This document shows, piece by piece, positions 27,631 through 37,340 of a stretch of 64,000 bases of DNA; within the stretch, counting starts at the first letter, position 1, and each line of letters opens with the position of its first letter. A program made the position numbers and the translations under genes. This DNA is from Candidatus Heimdallarchaeota archaeon LC_3 (GTDB lineage Archaea > Asgardarchaeota > Heimdallarchaeia > Hodarchaeales > LC-3): assembly GCA_001940645.1 (NCBI GenBank), contig MDVS01000012.1, positions 1-64,000 on the forward strand, given 5' to 3'. The notes under the pieces are model-generated. The model saw only the letters and a list, made by a program, of their open reading frames with translations, searched no databases and was not told where the DNA came from.

Positions 27631-27858
27631 CGTAATTATAATCAAAAAATTTTTAATTTTTAAGTAATCCAAAGTCGGAAAATGCTCACAAAAATTATTT
27701 TTTCACCTATTAAAAAAAAAGAACTTGACATAAGTAAAAATTTTTCACATTTAGGGGGAAAAACATAATAATTTATTTTAGATTTCCAATGCATTTGAAG
27801 ATTACTAAAAACATGAATTTTTTTTGTTTATCAAGTCTTTTTAGGTAAAGAATCATCC

Positions 27859-29100
27859 TTGCAAACTGAATCAAAAGAAAATTTAAAAATTAAACCTATA
27901 ATAGTTGACTCAGAGATGGTTTTCGATCAATCTCTCAAAAAATTATTATCTGAATCTTACGTTGCTGTTGATTTAGAATCTGCTGGACTTAAACGGTTTA
28001 GTCAGGTAATATCTTTAATCCAAATTGGAACCAATTTCGAGCAATATTTATTAGATCCTTTGAATATTTCTTTGAAGCCTTTAAAACTACTTTTTGAGAA
28101 TTCTTCTATCGAAAAGATTTTTTTTGATGGTATTCAAGATATTCAAATGATCAAAAGAGATTTAAACTGTTCAGTTTCTTCGATTTTTGATGTAAGTTTT
28201 GCTTATAATGCAATTAATCCTTCTGAAAGTACAACAGGATTGAAAGAAGTTCTGAATCAATTTTTTGATATTAATCTTTCTAAGAAACTTCAGAAAACTG
28301 ATTGGGAAAAAAGACCATTAACTGATGACATGGTTATGTACGCAAGTTTAGATGTTGCTTATTTGATACCCTTACGGCATGAGCTTGCTAAACAACTAAA
28401 AGAAAAACAGTTATTCGAGGATGTTACAAGTTTTTGTAATTCTTTCGAGCTCGTTAGGCCTATTAATCCATTAGTGAGTGAAAGATTTCTCTTTTTAAAT
28501 ATCCTAAAAAAAGATGAATTTGATGAACTTGAACAAATCCTGATAAAAAGAATTCATGATTACAGAGTAAATGTTGCAAAAAGAAGGGATAAGCCATTCT
28601 ATTTTATTTTTGGAAATGATCAATTGGTAAAAATCGTAAAAGAAAAACCTAAGACAATGAAAGAATTAGAAATGTTGAAAATTAAAAGTATTAAAAATAT
28701 TAAAATTAAAGAAAAGATTATATCCATAATAACTAATACAACAAATGATTATTCGTCTACTTCTAATATATATAATTTAGAGGTAAAAAAATTTATTGAT
28801 ATAAGAATGGAGATTGGGAGAAGAAATAGTGATTTGTTAGATGAAAATTTAGAATTAGATCTTGAAGTAAATATTGAACAAATGAAAAAACAACGTAAAA
28901 CTATTAGAAAATGGAGAAAAGATAAAGCAGAAGAATTAATGAAAAAAGAAAGCTATTTTATCCCAAATTTTGTAATGAGAGAGTTAAGTTTTTTAGATTA
29001 TTCAAAAAGAAAAACTATTCCTTTAATGCCTGGAATTAATGAGGATTTTATTAAAAATTTCGGAGAAGAATTAGTTAATTTAATTATAAATTCGGATTGA
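27859..29100 (+). CDS. RNase D-like 3'-5' exonuclease with HRDC domain
   Basis: A 413-residue protein. The N-terminal ~200 residues are a DEDDy exonuclease: AVDLESAGL near 36 gives the first D and E, GIQDIQMIKRDL near 95 the second Asp, and YASLDVAYL near 162 the Tyr and last Asp. A helical HRDC domain follows (~205-290), and a second helical region reaches the end. RNase D trims the 3' ends of tRNA and other small RNAs in bacteria; archaeal relatives are less studied. The TTG start is the first possible one after an in-frame TGA and gives the expected N-terminus. Confidence 0.85.
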   Translation: MQTESKENLKIKPIIVDSEMVFDQSLKKLLSESYVAVDLESAGLKRFSQVISLIQIGTNFEQYLLDPLNISLKPLKLLFENSSIEKIFFDGIQDIQMIKRDLNCSVSSIFDVSFAYNAINPSESTTGLKEVLNQFFDINLSKKLQKTDWEKRPLTDDMVMYASLDVAYLIPLRHELAKQLKEKQLFEDVTSFCNSFELVRPINPLVSERFLFLNILKKDEFDELEQILIKRIHDYRVNVAKRRDKPFYFIFGNDQLVKIVKEKPKTMKELEMLKIKSIKNIKIKEKIISIITNTTNDYSSTSNIYNLEVKKFIDIRMEIGRRNSDLLDENLELDLEVNIEQMKKQRKTIRKWRKDKAEELMKKESYFIPNFVMRELSFLDYSKRKTIPLMPGINEDFIKNFGEELVNLIINSD

Positions 29101-29121
29101 AGAAATATCAGTTGAATAAAT

Positions 29122-29322
29122 TTGGAAGATGAAACATCAGAAATTGAAGAAATAATGAATAGGGAAACAAGAGCCTGGGATACGAAAGGCACTAACCAAT
29201 TATGTTCAGTTTTTCATCCTGATATGTTCTGGCCGTGGTCGCCAACTGCTAACGATCATGATCCGATAAATTGGGTGCTTAAATGGGGAAAGTTTAATAA
29301 GCTAAGATGGTTGGCAAACTAA
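29122..29322 (+). pseudogene. Truncated NTF2-like (SnoaL-type) protein
   Basis: The 66 codons resemble the N-terminal half of an NTF2-like protein: a helix (EIEEIMNRETRAWDTKG), then FHPDMFWPWSP, HDPINWVLKWGKF and RWLAN. Family members are usually about 130 residues; this frame stops halfway, and no continuation is found in the other frames downstream. I read it as a 3'-truncated remnant, though a short functional protein is possible. The TTG start lies 21 bases after the RNase D-like gene. Confidence 0.45.
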
Positions 29323-29329
29323 TTACTGA

Positions 29330-29338
29330 TTTTTTTTT
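29330..29338 (+). terminator. T-run terminator
   Basis: Nine T in a row, eight bases after the stop at 29322 and 26 before the next start. It probably ends the RNase D-like transcript. Confidence 0.4.
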
Positions 29339-29363
29339 ATTAATAATCAAAGAATTGATTTAG

Positions 29364-30110
29364 ATGAGAATTTCAGACAATTATGGAGTATATCTAACTC
29401 TAAGTTATGGAATTTATTTTATTTATTTTGTATTACTCTCTATTTTCTTTTTCACCAATAACATCACTGATTTTTCTTTGAATAATATTCTCAAAACATT
29501 AAATTTAACTTTGATCGCAGTTCTTAGTTATTTTATCTGGCTGATTTTCTATTTTACTGAATTCAAGAGGAAATACTTTGGTTTAGAATCTATTTATATT
29601 TATTTGAAAGAATTAGCATTAGTGATGCCAATTTATGGATGGTTGTTGATAATAATCTATTCTCTTATAGTATTCATATCCTTACCTGCCTATTTAATCG
29701 TAAAAAAACTTCCTTTCCTTGGTAATTTTGTTACTACAACCTATTATTGTAATTCCTGTGAATTAACATCTACAATTAAAACTGAGGTAGAATTAAATAA
29801 TAATTGTAAATTAGCCTGTAAATATTGCGATAGCCTTGAATATATGCCTTATAAAGATTTAATAGAAAAAGAGAAAATTCTATCAACATTCATTGCTGAT
29901 CTAATACTGATTATATTTTTCAGTATATTAATAGATCAAATTTTTATAAACAGAAATGGAACGTATCCTTATAGTCAGGGTGAAGAAAATTTTGTCTTAT
30001 TAATTGCATACGTTATTCCTCTGACCTTACTTTTTCTAAATTTTAATTATATTTTTACAACTTGGTTAAAAGAAAAAATTACACAATTATTTGAAAAAAC
30101 TAGTCCTTAA
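29364..30110 (+). CDS. Multi-pass membrane protein with internal zinc ribbon
   Basis: A 248-residue protein with about five hydrophobic helices: ~12-32, ~44-65, ~88-115, ~172-190 and ~208-228. Between the third and fourth lies a cysteine-rich cytosolic or external loop: YYCNSCELT followed by CKLACKYCDS. Three or four of these cysteines could hold a zinc ion. The general shape recalls RDD-type membrane proteins, but I do not recognise the family. No partner gene is evident. Confidence 0.65.
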   Translation: MRISDNYGVYLTLSYGIYFIYFVLLSIFFFTNNITDFSLNNILKTLNLTLIAVLSYFIWLIFYFTEFKRKYFGLESIYIYLKELALVMPIYGWLLIIIYSLIVFISLPAYLIVKKLPFLGNFVTTTYYCNSCELTSTIKTEVELNNNCKLACKYCDSLEYMPYKDLIEKEKILSTFIADLILIIFFSILIDQIFINRNGTYPYSQGEENFVLLIAYVIPLTLLFLNFNYIFTTWLKEKITQLFEKTSP

Positions 30111-30250
30111 ATTTTATAAATTTTTACCTAAAAGAAATTCTTTAAAGACGGAAGTATTATGAGGCTTCAAATATTTTATTGAAATGTCCATTTAGGGTTA
30201 CAATAGTAGTATGTTTTCGGAAAAATTGACATTTATAAGGAAAAAAATTT

Positions 30251-30430
30251 TCAAATTGAACTTTTTAAACTATTTATCATCTCATCAGCATCTTTTCTAA
30301 TATCGTCAACATCTTTTTTAATATCATTATTTGAATCTTTTATTCGATCATTAGATTTTTTTATATCTTCCAACTCTTCCAAGATCTTTTTCAATAATCT
30401 GTTAGTTTCTTTCTGTTCTTGTTCACTCAT
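30251..30430 (-). CDS. Small coiled-coil protein, 59 residues
   Basis: A 59-codon frame. It is very charged, helical from start to end and shows heptad-like spacing of Ile, Leu and Val (RLLKKILEELEDI, RIKDSNNDI, DDIRKDADEM). It has no cysteine and no membrane segment. Composition is far from random for this AT-rich DNA, so I think it is real. Function is unknown; such peptides often act as oligomerisation modules or small regulators. Confidence 0.55.
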   Translation of the reverse strand: MSEQEQKETNRLLKKILEELEDIKKSNDRIKDSNNDIKKDVDDIRKDADEMINSLKSSI

Positions 30431-30587
30431 TGTTAAAACATTATTTCCATACTGAAATTTTCAGATTTAAAAAGATTTTAAAGATTTTAAAAACTTTAAT
30501 AAAAAAATAGAATAATCTTATTTTATATTTGAATAGTTTTCTGCACGTTAAAAACTCTCAAAAAGAATTACAAGAAATGATTAAATT

Positions 30588-31253
30588 ATGATAGAGAAAG
30601 TATTTGTTAAAGAAACTGAAGAATATATCTATGTTCGAATCCAAACAACAAATAATCCTCTCTGCTTGATCATTTTAGCACATGGAGCTGGAGTTGATAT
30701 GTATTCAGACTTTATGGTGTTAATACAAAAATATCTTCTGGATCGGAATATTGCAAGCATATGTTTCAATTTTGGATATAAAGAAAAGGGTAAGAAATTA
30801 CCAGGAAGTAAAAAAGCATTAGATTTTGAATATAAAGCTGTTTGGAAGTACGTGAAAGAGAAATATCCAGAATTCCCTTTATTTATCGGAGGAAAATCGA
30901 TGGGAGGACGGGTTTCCACGAGGATTATTAATGATCTAGATGGTGTATTAGGGCTTGTGTTTTTAGGATTTCCAGTACATCCACCAGGAAAACCAGATAA
31001 ACCTCCCGAAGATTATATGTTTAAAATTGGCACTCCAATGTTATTTCTACAAGGATCTAGAGACAATTTTAGCAAAAAAGAACCTATTGAATCTATTATT
31101 CCTAAATTAAAGGATGCTGAACTTTTTTGGTTAGAACGTGGGGATCATTCATGGAAACCAAGCAAATCAACTGCTGTTACTCAAGAAGAATTAATTGAAA
31201 AGGCTTCTCACAGAATTGAGAAATTTTGCAGACAAATATTAGACCGAGAATAA
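30588..31253 (+). CDS. Alpha/beta hydrolase (KANSL3/TEX30-like)
   Basis: A 221-residue alpha/beta hydrolase. HGAGVDMYSDFM near 30 forms the oxyanion region, GGKSMGGRVST near 101 the nucleophile elbow with Ser, LQGSRDNF near 155 gives the acid, and GDHSWKP near 184 the catalytic His. This set of motifs is that of the small hydrolases related to eukaryotic TEX30 and KANSL3, also common in bacteria. The substrate is unknown. The last 15 bases overlap the convergent small gene at 31239-31472. Confidence 0.88.
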   Translation: MIEKVFVKETEEYIYVRIQTTNNPLCLIILAHGAGVDMYSDFMVLIQKYLLDRNIASICFNFGYKEKGKKLPGSKKALDFEYKAVWKYVKEKYPEFPLFIGGKSMGGRVSTRIINDLDGVLGLVFLGFPVHPPGKPDKPPEDYMFKIGTPMLFLQGSRDNFSKKEPIESIIPKLKDAELFWLERGDHSWKPSKSTAVTQEELIEKASHRIEKFCRQILDRE

Positions 31254-31472
31254 TATCGTTTGGTTGTATATTTCTCCAATATAAGAGATAAAATTTTCTG
31301 CGATTTCTGGAATGAATAAATCTGGTTCTTTATTTGGATAAATCTGAGATAACGTATAACGTTCAAATTTCAATTCCATAATAACATTTATTGAAACTGT
31401 TTTTTCTTCTTTAAGTAGAAGAAAATTAGTAAATGATTTTGTTTTGTTATCCATTTGTGAGAACTTGACCAT
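31239..31472 (-). CDS. Small hypothetical protein
   Basis: A 77-residue frame (or 71 from the ATG at 31454) overlapping the end of the hydrolase gene by 15 bases in convergent orientation. It has mixed composition, no membrane segment and no motif I recognise. It is protein-like rather than a shadow, since only a few bases overlap a known gene. Confidence 0.5.
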   Translation of the reverse strand: MVKFSQMDNKTKSFTNFLLLKEEKTVSINVIMELKFERYTLSQIYPNKEPDLFIPEIAENFISYIGEIYNQTILFSV

Positions 31473-31804
31473 TTATTACTGTAATTGTCTGATTTAACTA
31501 AAATAGAATAGTTAATTGTTATACATATCCTTCTCGGGAAAAAAAAATTGAATAAAATAATATTTAAGAAAGAGTTAATTTCATAGTAATTAAGTAAATA
31601 AGGCCAATAATTGTCCAGTTATAAAATACGCTATAGTAATCATAAGATAATCACACTTTTTGTATGAAATATCTTTTAAATGGTGAAATGCTTTATTCTT
31701 GACTAATAAAAAAATAGTTTGTAACTAGAAAATATTTTTTCCTTAAAATTAATATCTTTGAAACTAATTACACTAAGATTGTATTCATTAAATGAGATAC
31801 TAAT
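31473..31804. other. Intergenic, no clear gene
   Basis: About 330 AT-rich bases. On the minus strand a short hydrophobic frame (with MITIAYFITGQLLALFT at its end) appears without a normal start codon; I do not consider it supported. Nothing else is evident. Confidence 0.4.
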
Positions 31805-32588
31805 ATGTCATCCGAAACCATAATCTATAATGTTGAAAACAATATTGCTTCTTTAACCCTCAATCGACCAGAAAAGATGAATGCTTTTCGGTTAGAAGAA
31901 TTTGACTTATTAATGGGGGGTATTGCACTAGCGGATAATGATCCAGAAATCAAAGTTATTAAAATCCGTTCAACAGGAAATCGGGCATTTTCTGGTGGAC
32001 TTGATTTGGGAATGTTACAAGAATTAGCAGGATCGCCAGAGAAAATTCCAGAATTACTAAAAACTGGTGAAAATGTAGTTAAAACAATATATAAATCAAA
32101 AAAACCAATTTGTAATTGAAGTTCAGGGACCTGCTGTAGGATGGGGAACTATACTATGCTTAATTGCTGATTTTGTTATTGCAGGGGAGAATCCTAAAAC
32201 ATTTTTTACTTTAAATGAGATTGATATAGGCATATTTCCTGGAACTGGGGCTTTATCATCTGCTTTATTAAATGTTGGTTTAAAACAGGCAAAAAGAATG
32301 CTAATGATTCCGGAAAAGATATTCTTAGATCAAGCAGAAAAAATTGATATTGTTACCAAACGTGTTGAAATCGATCAATTAGAATATGAAACTGAAATTT
32401 TTTGTCAAAGTCTTGCAAATAAAGCTATGAACATTTTGCTACCAATAAAAGGAATTTTAAATTATCTTCATATGAACCAATTAGAAAAATTCTTTGAAAA
32501 AGAGAGAGAAGGGTTTAAATTATTTCAAAAGGATGATTTTCAATGTACCATAGATTATTTTGAAAAATTGTGGGATAATTTAGGTTAA
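31805..32588 (+). pseudogene. Enoyl-CoA hydratase/isomerase family gene with one frameshift
   Basis: Two frames together make a full crotonase-fold protein of 260 residues. The first (31805-32119) holds LNRPEKMNAF and FSGGLDLGML, the first oxyanion strand. The second continues from about 32112 with VIEVQGPAVGWGTILC (second oxyanion loop) and DIGIFPGTGALSS. A single extra T in the run at 32109-32111 explains the break; skipping it restores the frame without loss. Upstream and downstream motifs are intact, so this is either a sequencing error or a very recent mutation. The family hydrates or isomerises acyl-CoA thioesters. No other fatty-acid gene is adjacent, so the substrate is open. Confidence 0.8.
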
Positions 32589-32801
32589 GGGATTTCAATT
32601 AGGACATCATCAATTTTTGTTCTTTCTTTTACAAAAAGATAAACAAACCCCCAGTTTAACATTCATTAATTCATATTTTTTCTAAGTTTAATAATTTAAA
32701 TTGTCTGAAGTCTTTTTAATAAAAGGTTCATGATTCTAAATATTAAATACATTGAATTTATCAAGTTGTAATAGAGATAAATCATCGTTTTTTACTTAAA
32801 G

Positions 32802-34262
32802 ATGGCACTTATGCAGACTTCAGAAACACTCAATTATATTATTGTCGATTTTGGTTCTCAATATACAAAAATTGGTTTTTACGGGGAAGGTTATCCTCGA
32901 TTCATTCTTCCAACAGTAATAGCTTATAAAAATCCAAATAATCCTCTCGAAGAACCAAAAGTAAGTTATAACGCACTTTATAACAAAGATTTAACCCTCG
33001 TTTACCCTTTTCAAGAAAAAACTGTCTCATCACATTCAGACTGGAATTGGAGACATGTTAAAGAATTAATAACCGGTATGATAAGGGAACTCAAAGTAAA
33101 AGGTGAAGATTACTTAGTATTTTACATCGAACCTGCCCATTCTAATCCGAATAATACTAAACTACTCATAGAACTCTTACAAACTAAGTTTAGAATCCCA
33201 AAAGTACATGTCTACAAACAACCTTTTCTTATTTTTAAAGAAATGGTACGTGGACTTAATAAAACATCAGGACTCGTGATTGAATTAGGTCATACACTAA
33301 GTTCTATTACAGCTTTTTATAAGGGTTATGAAATTCCAACTTCTCAAAAATTCTTTCTTTTAGGAGGAAATAATCTTATAGAAGAATTTTTGAAGAAAAT
33401 AAAAGAGCAAACTGATCTTAATATTTCGACTTATGATTTAATCTTGCTTGTGAATAAATATTTTTATGTCCCCGTTGATTATGAGCAAGATCAAGAAAAT
33501 TTTGATCGTGGATACATCAAAAAAGTCGAAGAAATCCTTCCAGTAAAATCAACACCAATCACAATTGGTGCTGAAAGGTTCAGATTTCCTGAAGGTTTGT
33601 TTCATCCAGAACTTATTAGACAAGACATTGAACAAGGATTAGCAACTATGATTATTGATTCTATTAATGAGTGTCCAATAGATACCAGAGCTGAAATATT
33701 AGACAATGTAATTCTTTCTGGAGGCTTATCTAAACTTAAAGGATTGGATAAGCGAATCAAAAATGAAATATACAAGGCTTTTCCTATAACGGTTAATATT
33801 AATACTCATGATCGAAGAGAAGTAATATCTTGGATCGCTGCTGAAAATTTCATTAGAGATGGGTTACATGATATACAGGAAGTTCAAGAAAGACGCTTAA
33901 CGATACCTGTACCAGAAACTATCTTACAATATTACAATGAGGGGGTAAATGCTGAAAAAGCTGAACTCTGGATAGGATGTGGGTTGTTAATTGATAAGGT
34001 AATGTTAGCTATCTATGAAGACATAAAAAACCGTTTAAGTCAAATGTCACACCTAAAAATCGATCCTTCTGATTTTTTTTACATGATGACAAGAGAAAGA
34101 ATCGTTACTCAAGAAACATATAAATGGGGAGAAGAGTTAGGGCTATTCAGAATAGATATTCCTACAACAATAAAAATGGAGAATAGAACAAAAAACGAAA
34201 TAGGAGATAAATTAGATTTTCTCATAGTTTTTATAAATGAAATATTTGGAATAAAAGAATAA
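32802..34262 (+). CDS. Actin-related protein with long C-terminal extension
   Basis: A 486-residue actin-fold protein. VDFGSQYTKIGFYG (~14-27) is the first phosphate-binding loop, LPTVIAYK follows as in actin, VIELGHTLSSITAFYKG (~160) is the second phosphate loop and ILSGGLSKLKG (~304) the adenosine motif; SWIAAENF replaces the usual WIGGS region near 350. About 110 residues follow the actin fold, a helical extension not found in actin. Differences from canonical actin (SQYTK instead of SGxxK, ELGHTLS instead of DSGDGVT) place it among divergent Asgard actin-related proteins rather than lokiactin. MALM and MQTS are alternative starts. It probably polymerises or regulates filaments, but this is inferred. 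Confidence 0.9.
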   Translation: MALMQTSETLNYIIVDFGSQYTKIGFYGEGYPRFILPTVIAYKNPNNPLEEPKVSYNALYNKDLTLVYPFQEKTVSSHSDWNWRHVKELITGMIRELKVKGEDYLVFYIEPAHSNPNNTKLLIELLQTKFRIPKVHVYKQPFLIFKEMVRGLNKTSGLVIELGHTLSSITAFYKGYEIPTSQKFFLLGGNNLIEEFLKKIKEQTDLNISTYDLILLVNKYFYVPVDYEQDQENFDRGYIKKVEEILPVKSTPITIGAERFRFPEGLFHPELIRQDIEQGLATMIIDSINECPIDTRAEILDNVILSGGLSKLKGLDKRIKNEIYKAFPITVNINTHDRREVISWIAAENFIRDGLHDIQEVQERRLTIPVPETILQYYNEGVNAEKAELWIGCGLLIDKVMLAIYEDIKNRLSQMSHLKIDPSDFFYMMTRERIVTQETYKWGEELGLFRIDIPTTIKMENRTKNEIGDKLDFLIVFINEIFGIKE

Positions 34263-34297
34263 ATTCTAAAAAGCTATACATTTTAGCAAACATATAA

Positions 34298-35224
34298 TTA
34301 TTTAATGAAAAAATGGATCTGAAAATCTTTTTTCCATACATTAAGTCTCGTTTTTTTAGTAAAACCTGTGGAATCATAGAGTCTATTAGCTCCAGATGTA
34401 TCTGCTGCCCCTCCTATATATAAAAGAGTTGGATTATACTTTTTTAATCTCTTGTATCCTTCTCCAAGTATAGCTTTTCCTAAGCCTAATTTTTTATAAT
34501 TTGGCAAAGTACCTAATGGTTCTAGTTCGGTTATTCTATTTTTTGGATCCATTCTGAACGTACAAAAGGCAGCTATTTCACCATTAGGTGCTTCTATAAT
34601 CAAATCAAGCTCAGGATTATAATAGGTGTTACTATTGATACTTTCTACCACTTCAGAATTGAAAAATTCTCCATGGCCAAATGTTTTACGAATTGCTTCT
34701 GTATACGATCCATATTCTTCTTTACCTTTAAAAGACCTAATTGAGTAACCTTCAGGAATAGAATATTGATGAATAGGTTCATTTATATCTCGAAAACGCA
34801 AATAGCCATAATTAGAAGTTTTTTCAAAACCTTGATTTCTCAAAATTTCTTCTAATGGTTTGTATCCATCTAAACATACAATTATTAATTTTTGCTCCTT
34901 CTTTAGGTCATCTTTAATGCTTCCAAAATGATCAACAATCCACTCTACCATTTCTGTTAGTAAATATTCGTACTCAGGATGAATCTGGATAAAATACAAG
35001 AATTTTTTTTCAGGTGTGGATAATCCAACAATTTTTTTTTCGTTTGAGGATTCATCGAATTCTTCCCAAAGATGAATTCCATCTCGATAGTTATCCTTAT
35101 CATTTTCAAATCGATTTGGAAAATGGTTAGCTAAAGATTTTGTTTCTAAATATGTATCGCTTAAAAAATCTAATACTCTTTCAAAATCGTGTTCTGGTGC
35201 GTAATTTTTTGTTTTAATGATCAT
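34298..35224 (-). CDS. GNAT family N-acetyltransferase
   Basis: A 308-residue protein. The C-terminal half (~150-300) is a GNAT domain: EIAAFCTFRMDP, ELEPLGTLPNYKKLGLGKAIL (acetyl-CoA loop, here KKLGLG) and ANRLYDSTGF. The N-terminal half looks like a second, degenerate GNAT-like domain, as in several two-domain family members. The substrate is not identifiable. It is convergent with the actin gene (36 bases between stops) and divergent from the histidine kinase gene. Confidence 0.88.
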   Translation of the reverse strand: MIIKTKNYAPEHDFERVLDFLSDTYLETKSLANHFPNRFENDKDNYRDGIHLWEEFDESSNEKKIVGLSTPEKKFLYFIQIHPEYEYLLTEMVEWIVDHFGSIKDDLKKEQKLIIVCLDGYKPLEEILRNQGFEKTSNYGYLRFRDINEPIHQYSIPEGYSIRSFKGKEEYGSYTEAIRKTFGHGEFFNSEVVESINSNTYYNPELDLIIEAPNGEIAAFCTFRMDPKNRITELEPLGTLPNYKKLGLGKAILGEGYKRLKKYNPTLLYIGGAADTSGANRLYDSTGFTKKTRLNVWKKDFQIHFFIK

Positions 35225-35394
35225 TTAATCTAACACGTTTAAGAAAGTTTTTCTGCAAGAAGAAATAGGTGACTAAGAAGGATTAAGTAATATTATGAGT
35301 TTATTAAGAAATACTTAATTATTTACAAGGGTTGTGTAAAAAATTTTTTAAAGTTATATAATCTTTTTCTCGAAATCCATTTAAGATTCTTTTA

Positions 35395-37323
35395 GTGATT
35401 TGGTTGAATAAAAAAAAATGTAACATTTTACATGTAGACGATGAACCTGAGTTTATTGAATTATCAACAAAAATTTTAACCAAGCTAAACGATAACCTAA
35501 ACTTTATTGTTACCAACTCTGTTGAAGATGCTTTAAATATTCTTAAAGATAATAATATAGATATAATAATTTCTGATTATCAAATGAATCCTGAAACCGG
35601 AATCGATTTTCTTAAAAAGATTAGAAACACTTCTAACAATACACCGTTCATAATTTTTACAGGTAAAGGTCGGGAGGAGATAGTAATTGAAGCCCTTAAT
35701 GAAGGGGCTGATTATTACGTTCAAAAAGGAGGGAACGTTAATATTAATTATACAGAACTAAACCATTTTATAAATAATATAATTAATCGAATAAGGGAAA
35801 AAGAAAAACGAGAATTAGTAGAAAAAGAGCTAAAACATGTTTATGAATTGGAGGGATTAGTTACAAAAATCACCACTAATTTTATAAATATAAAATATGA
35901 CGAAATAGACAATGAAATTACAAAATCTCTGAAATATTTAGGTGAATTTGAAGAAATCGATCGATGCACTGTAGTTACATTAACAGAAGACTTTTCTTCT
36001 TTTAATATTGCTTATCAATGGAATTCGTCGGGAATAACTTCTTTTATGGATTCCATAGATAATATTCAAAGTACAATTTTTCCTAAAATGTTTAAAAGAA
36101 TAAAAAATTTAGAAACGATACATATTCCGGATGTAAGATCTCTTCCTGGTGATTCAGAAAAGGATTTATTTGACCGTCAAGGTGATAAATCTTTTCTAAT
36201 TATTCCTTTAGTAAATAGAAATAAAGTAATTGGAGTGATTTCATTTTCAACAATAAAAAAATTAAAAACTTGGTCAGATCAAAAGATTACTTTCTTCAAA
36301 TTATTTGCTACTGTTATTGCTAATATTTTAGAGAGAAAATCTATCGGTCTCAGTTTAATAAGTAGTGAACAAAAATATAAAAGTTATATCGAAGAGGCAT
36401 CTGATACAATTATTGTTAGCGATTTAGAAGATAATATTAAGTTAGTGAATAAAAAAGCATGTGAAATTTTTAAATACACTACAGAAGACCTCCTCTCTAT
36501 GAAAGTAACAGATCTTCTAACTAAAAATTCATTAGAAACTAAAGATAATCATATTTTTGCACTAATAGATGGAGAGGAACGAATCATAGAAAGAGAAGGA
36601 CAAGATAAATATGGGAGAAAGTTTTTTGTTGAAATAAGTACAAAAAAACTAGAACATAATCTTATATTGGCAATTCTTAGAGATATTTCAGAAAGGAAAA
36701 AATATGAAAGTTTGATTTTGAAACAAAATGAAGAATTGAAAGATTTAAGCTATTTAATCAATCATGATATAAATAATTATCTTAATAATATTGTTCTTTA
36801 TACAAATTTAGTAGAAGACTCCTCGTCAGAATATCTTGAAAAAATAAATCAGACAGTAAAAAAATCACAAGAATTTATAAATCAATCCTTGAAAATTGCT
36901 GAAGTCGGATTAATTATTGAAAAAAAAGAAAAAATTTCGTTAAATAATCTTCTTTCGGATATAGAAAATTTAATACCCAATAACATAAAGCTGGTTTATA
37001 ATTCACTTCCTAAAATATTTGGGGATTATGAGAGGATGTTTCAGGTATTCAGAAATATTATTGATAACGCTATTAAACATGGAAAAGCAGATAAAATATT
37101 TATAACTGTAACTAATCAGAAAGATAAGTTATGTTTAGAAATCTCAGATAACGGTAAAACAATCTCTAAAGAAATAGTTGATGAGTTTAATTCTGGTTAT
37201 AAATCTATTATGTGCTCAGAAACTGGTATAGGCTTAAAAATTATAAAAAAAATTATCCAAGCTCATGGGTGGGAAGTCTCTTTAAGTGTCGAAGAAAAAA
37301 ATATATTTAGAATTCTAATATAG
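35395..37323 (+). CDS. REC-GAF-PAS hybrid histidine kinase
   Basis: A 642-residue soluble signalling protein. A receiver domain comes first (~4-125): HVDDEPEF acidic pair, IIISDYQM with the phospho-acceptor Asp, and the conserved Lys in YYVQKGG. GAF-like domain (~150-310) and PAS domain (~325-440, ending RDISERKKYE) follow. The dimerisation helix carries the likely phospho-His in LINHDINNYL near 457. ATPase: NIIDNAIKHG near 555, ISDNG and TGIGLKIIKK near 611. No membrane segment is seen, so it senses a cytosolic signal. GTG start. No partner regulator is adjacent. This receiver-first layout is common in archaea. Confidence 0.92.
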   Translation: MIWLNKKKCNILHVDDEPEFIELSTKILTKLNDNLNFIVTNSVEDALNILKDNNIDIIISDYQMNPETGIDFLKKIRNTSNNTPFIIFTGKGREEIVIEALNEGADYYVQKGGNVNINYTELNHFINNIINRIREKEKRELVEKELKHVYELEGLVTKITTNFINIKYDEIDNEITKSLKYLGEFEEIDRCTVVTLTEDFSSFNIAYQWNSSGITSFMDSIDNIQSTIFPKMFKRIKNLETIHIPDVRSLPGDSEKDLFDRQGDKSFLIIPLVNRNKVIGVISFSTIKKLKTWSDQKITFFKLFATVIANILERKSIGLSLISSEQKYKSYIEEASDTIIVSDLEDNIKLVNKKACEIFKYTTEDLLSMKVTDLLTKNSLETKDNHIFALIDGEERIIEREGQDKYGRKFFVEISTKKLEHNLILAILRDISERKKYESLILKQNEELKDLSYLINHDINNYLNNIVLYTNLVEDSSSEYLEKINQTVKKSQEFINQSLKIAEVGLIIEKKEKISLNNLLSDIENLIPNNIKLVYNSLPKIFGDYERMFQVFRNIIDNAIKHGKADKIFITVTNQKDKLCLEISDNGKTISKEIVDEFNSGYKSIMCSETGIGLKIIKKIIQAHGWEVSLSVEEKNIFRILI

Positions 37324-37328
37324 ATTAG

Positions 37329-37340
37329 TTTTTTTTCTTT
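37329..37340 (+). terminator. T-rich terminator after the histidine kinase
   Basis: TTTTTTTTCTTT starts six bases after the kinase stop codon. There is no hairpin. Confidence 0.4.

Noticed and set aside
30633..30642. GTTCGAATCC, which looks like a tRNA T-arm
   Set aside because: It lies inside the coding frame of the alpha/beta hydrolase, and there are no matching acceptor or anticodon stems around it.
31473..31804. Short hydrophobic minus-strand frame ending FITGQLLALFT
   Set aside because: No normal start codon and no second copy to support it; hydrophobic frames arise easily in such AT-rich DNA.
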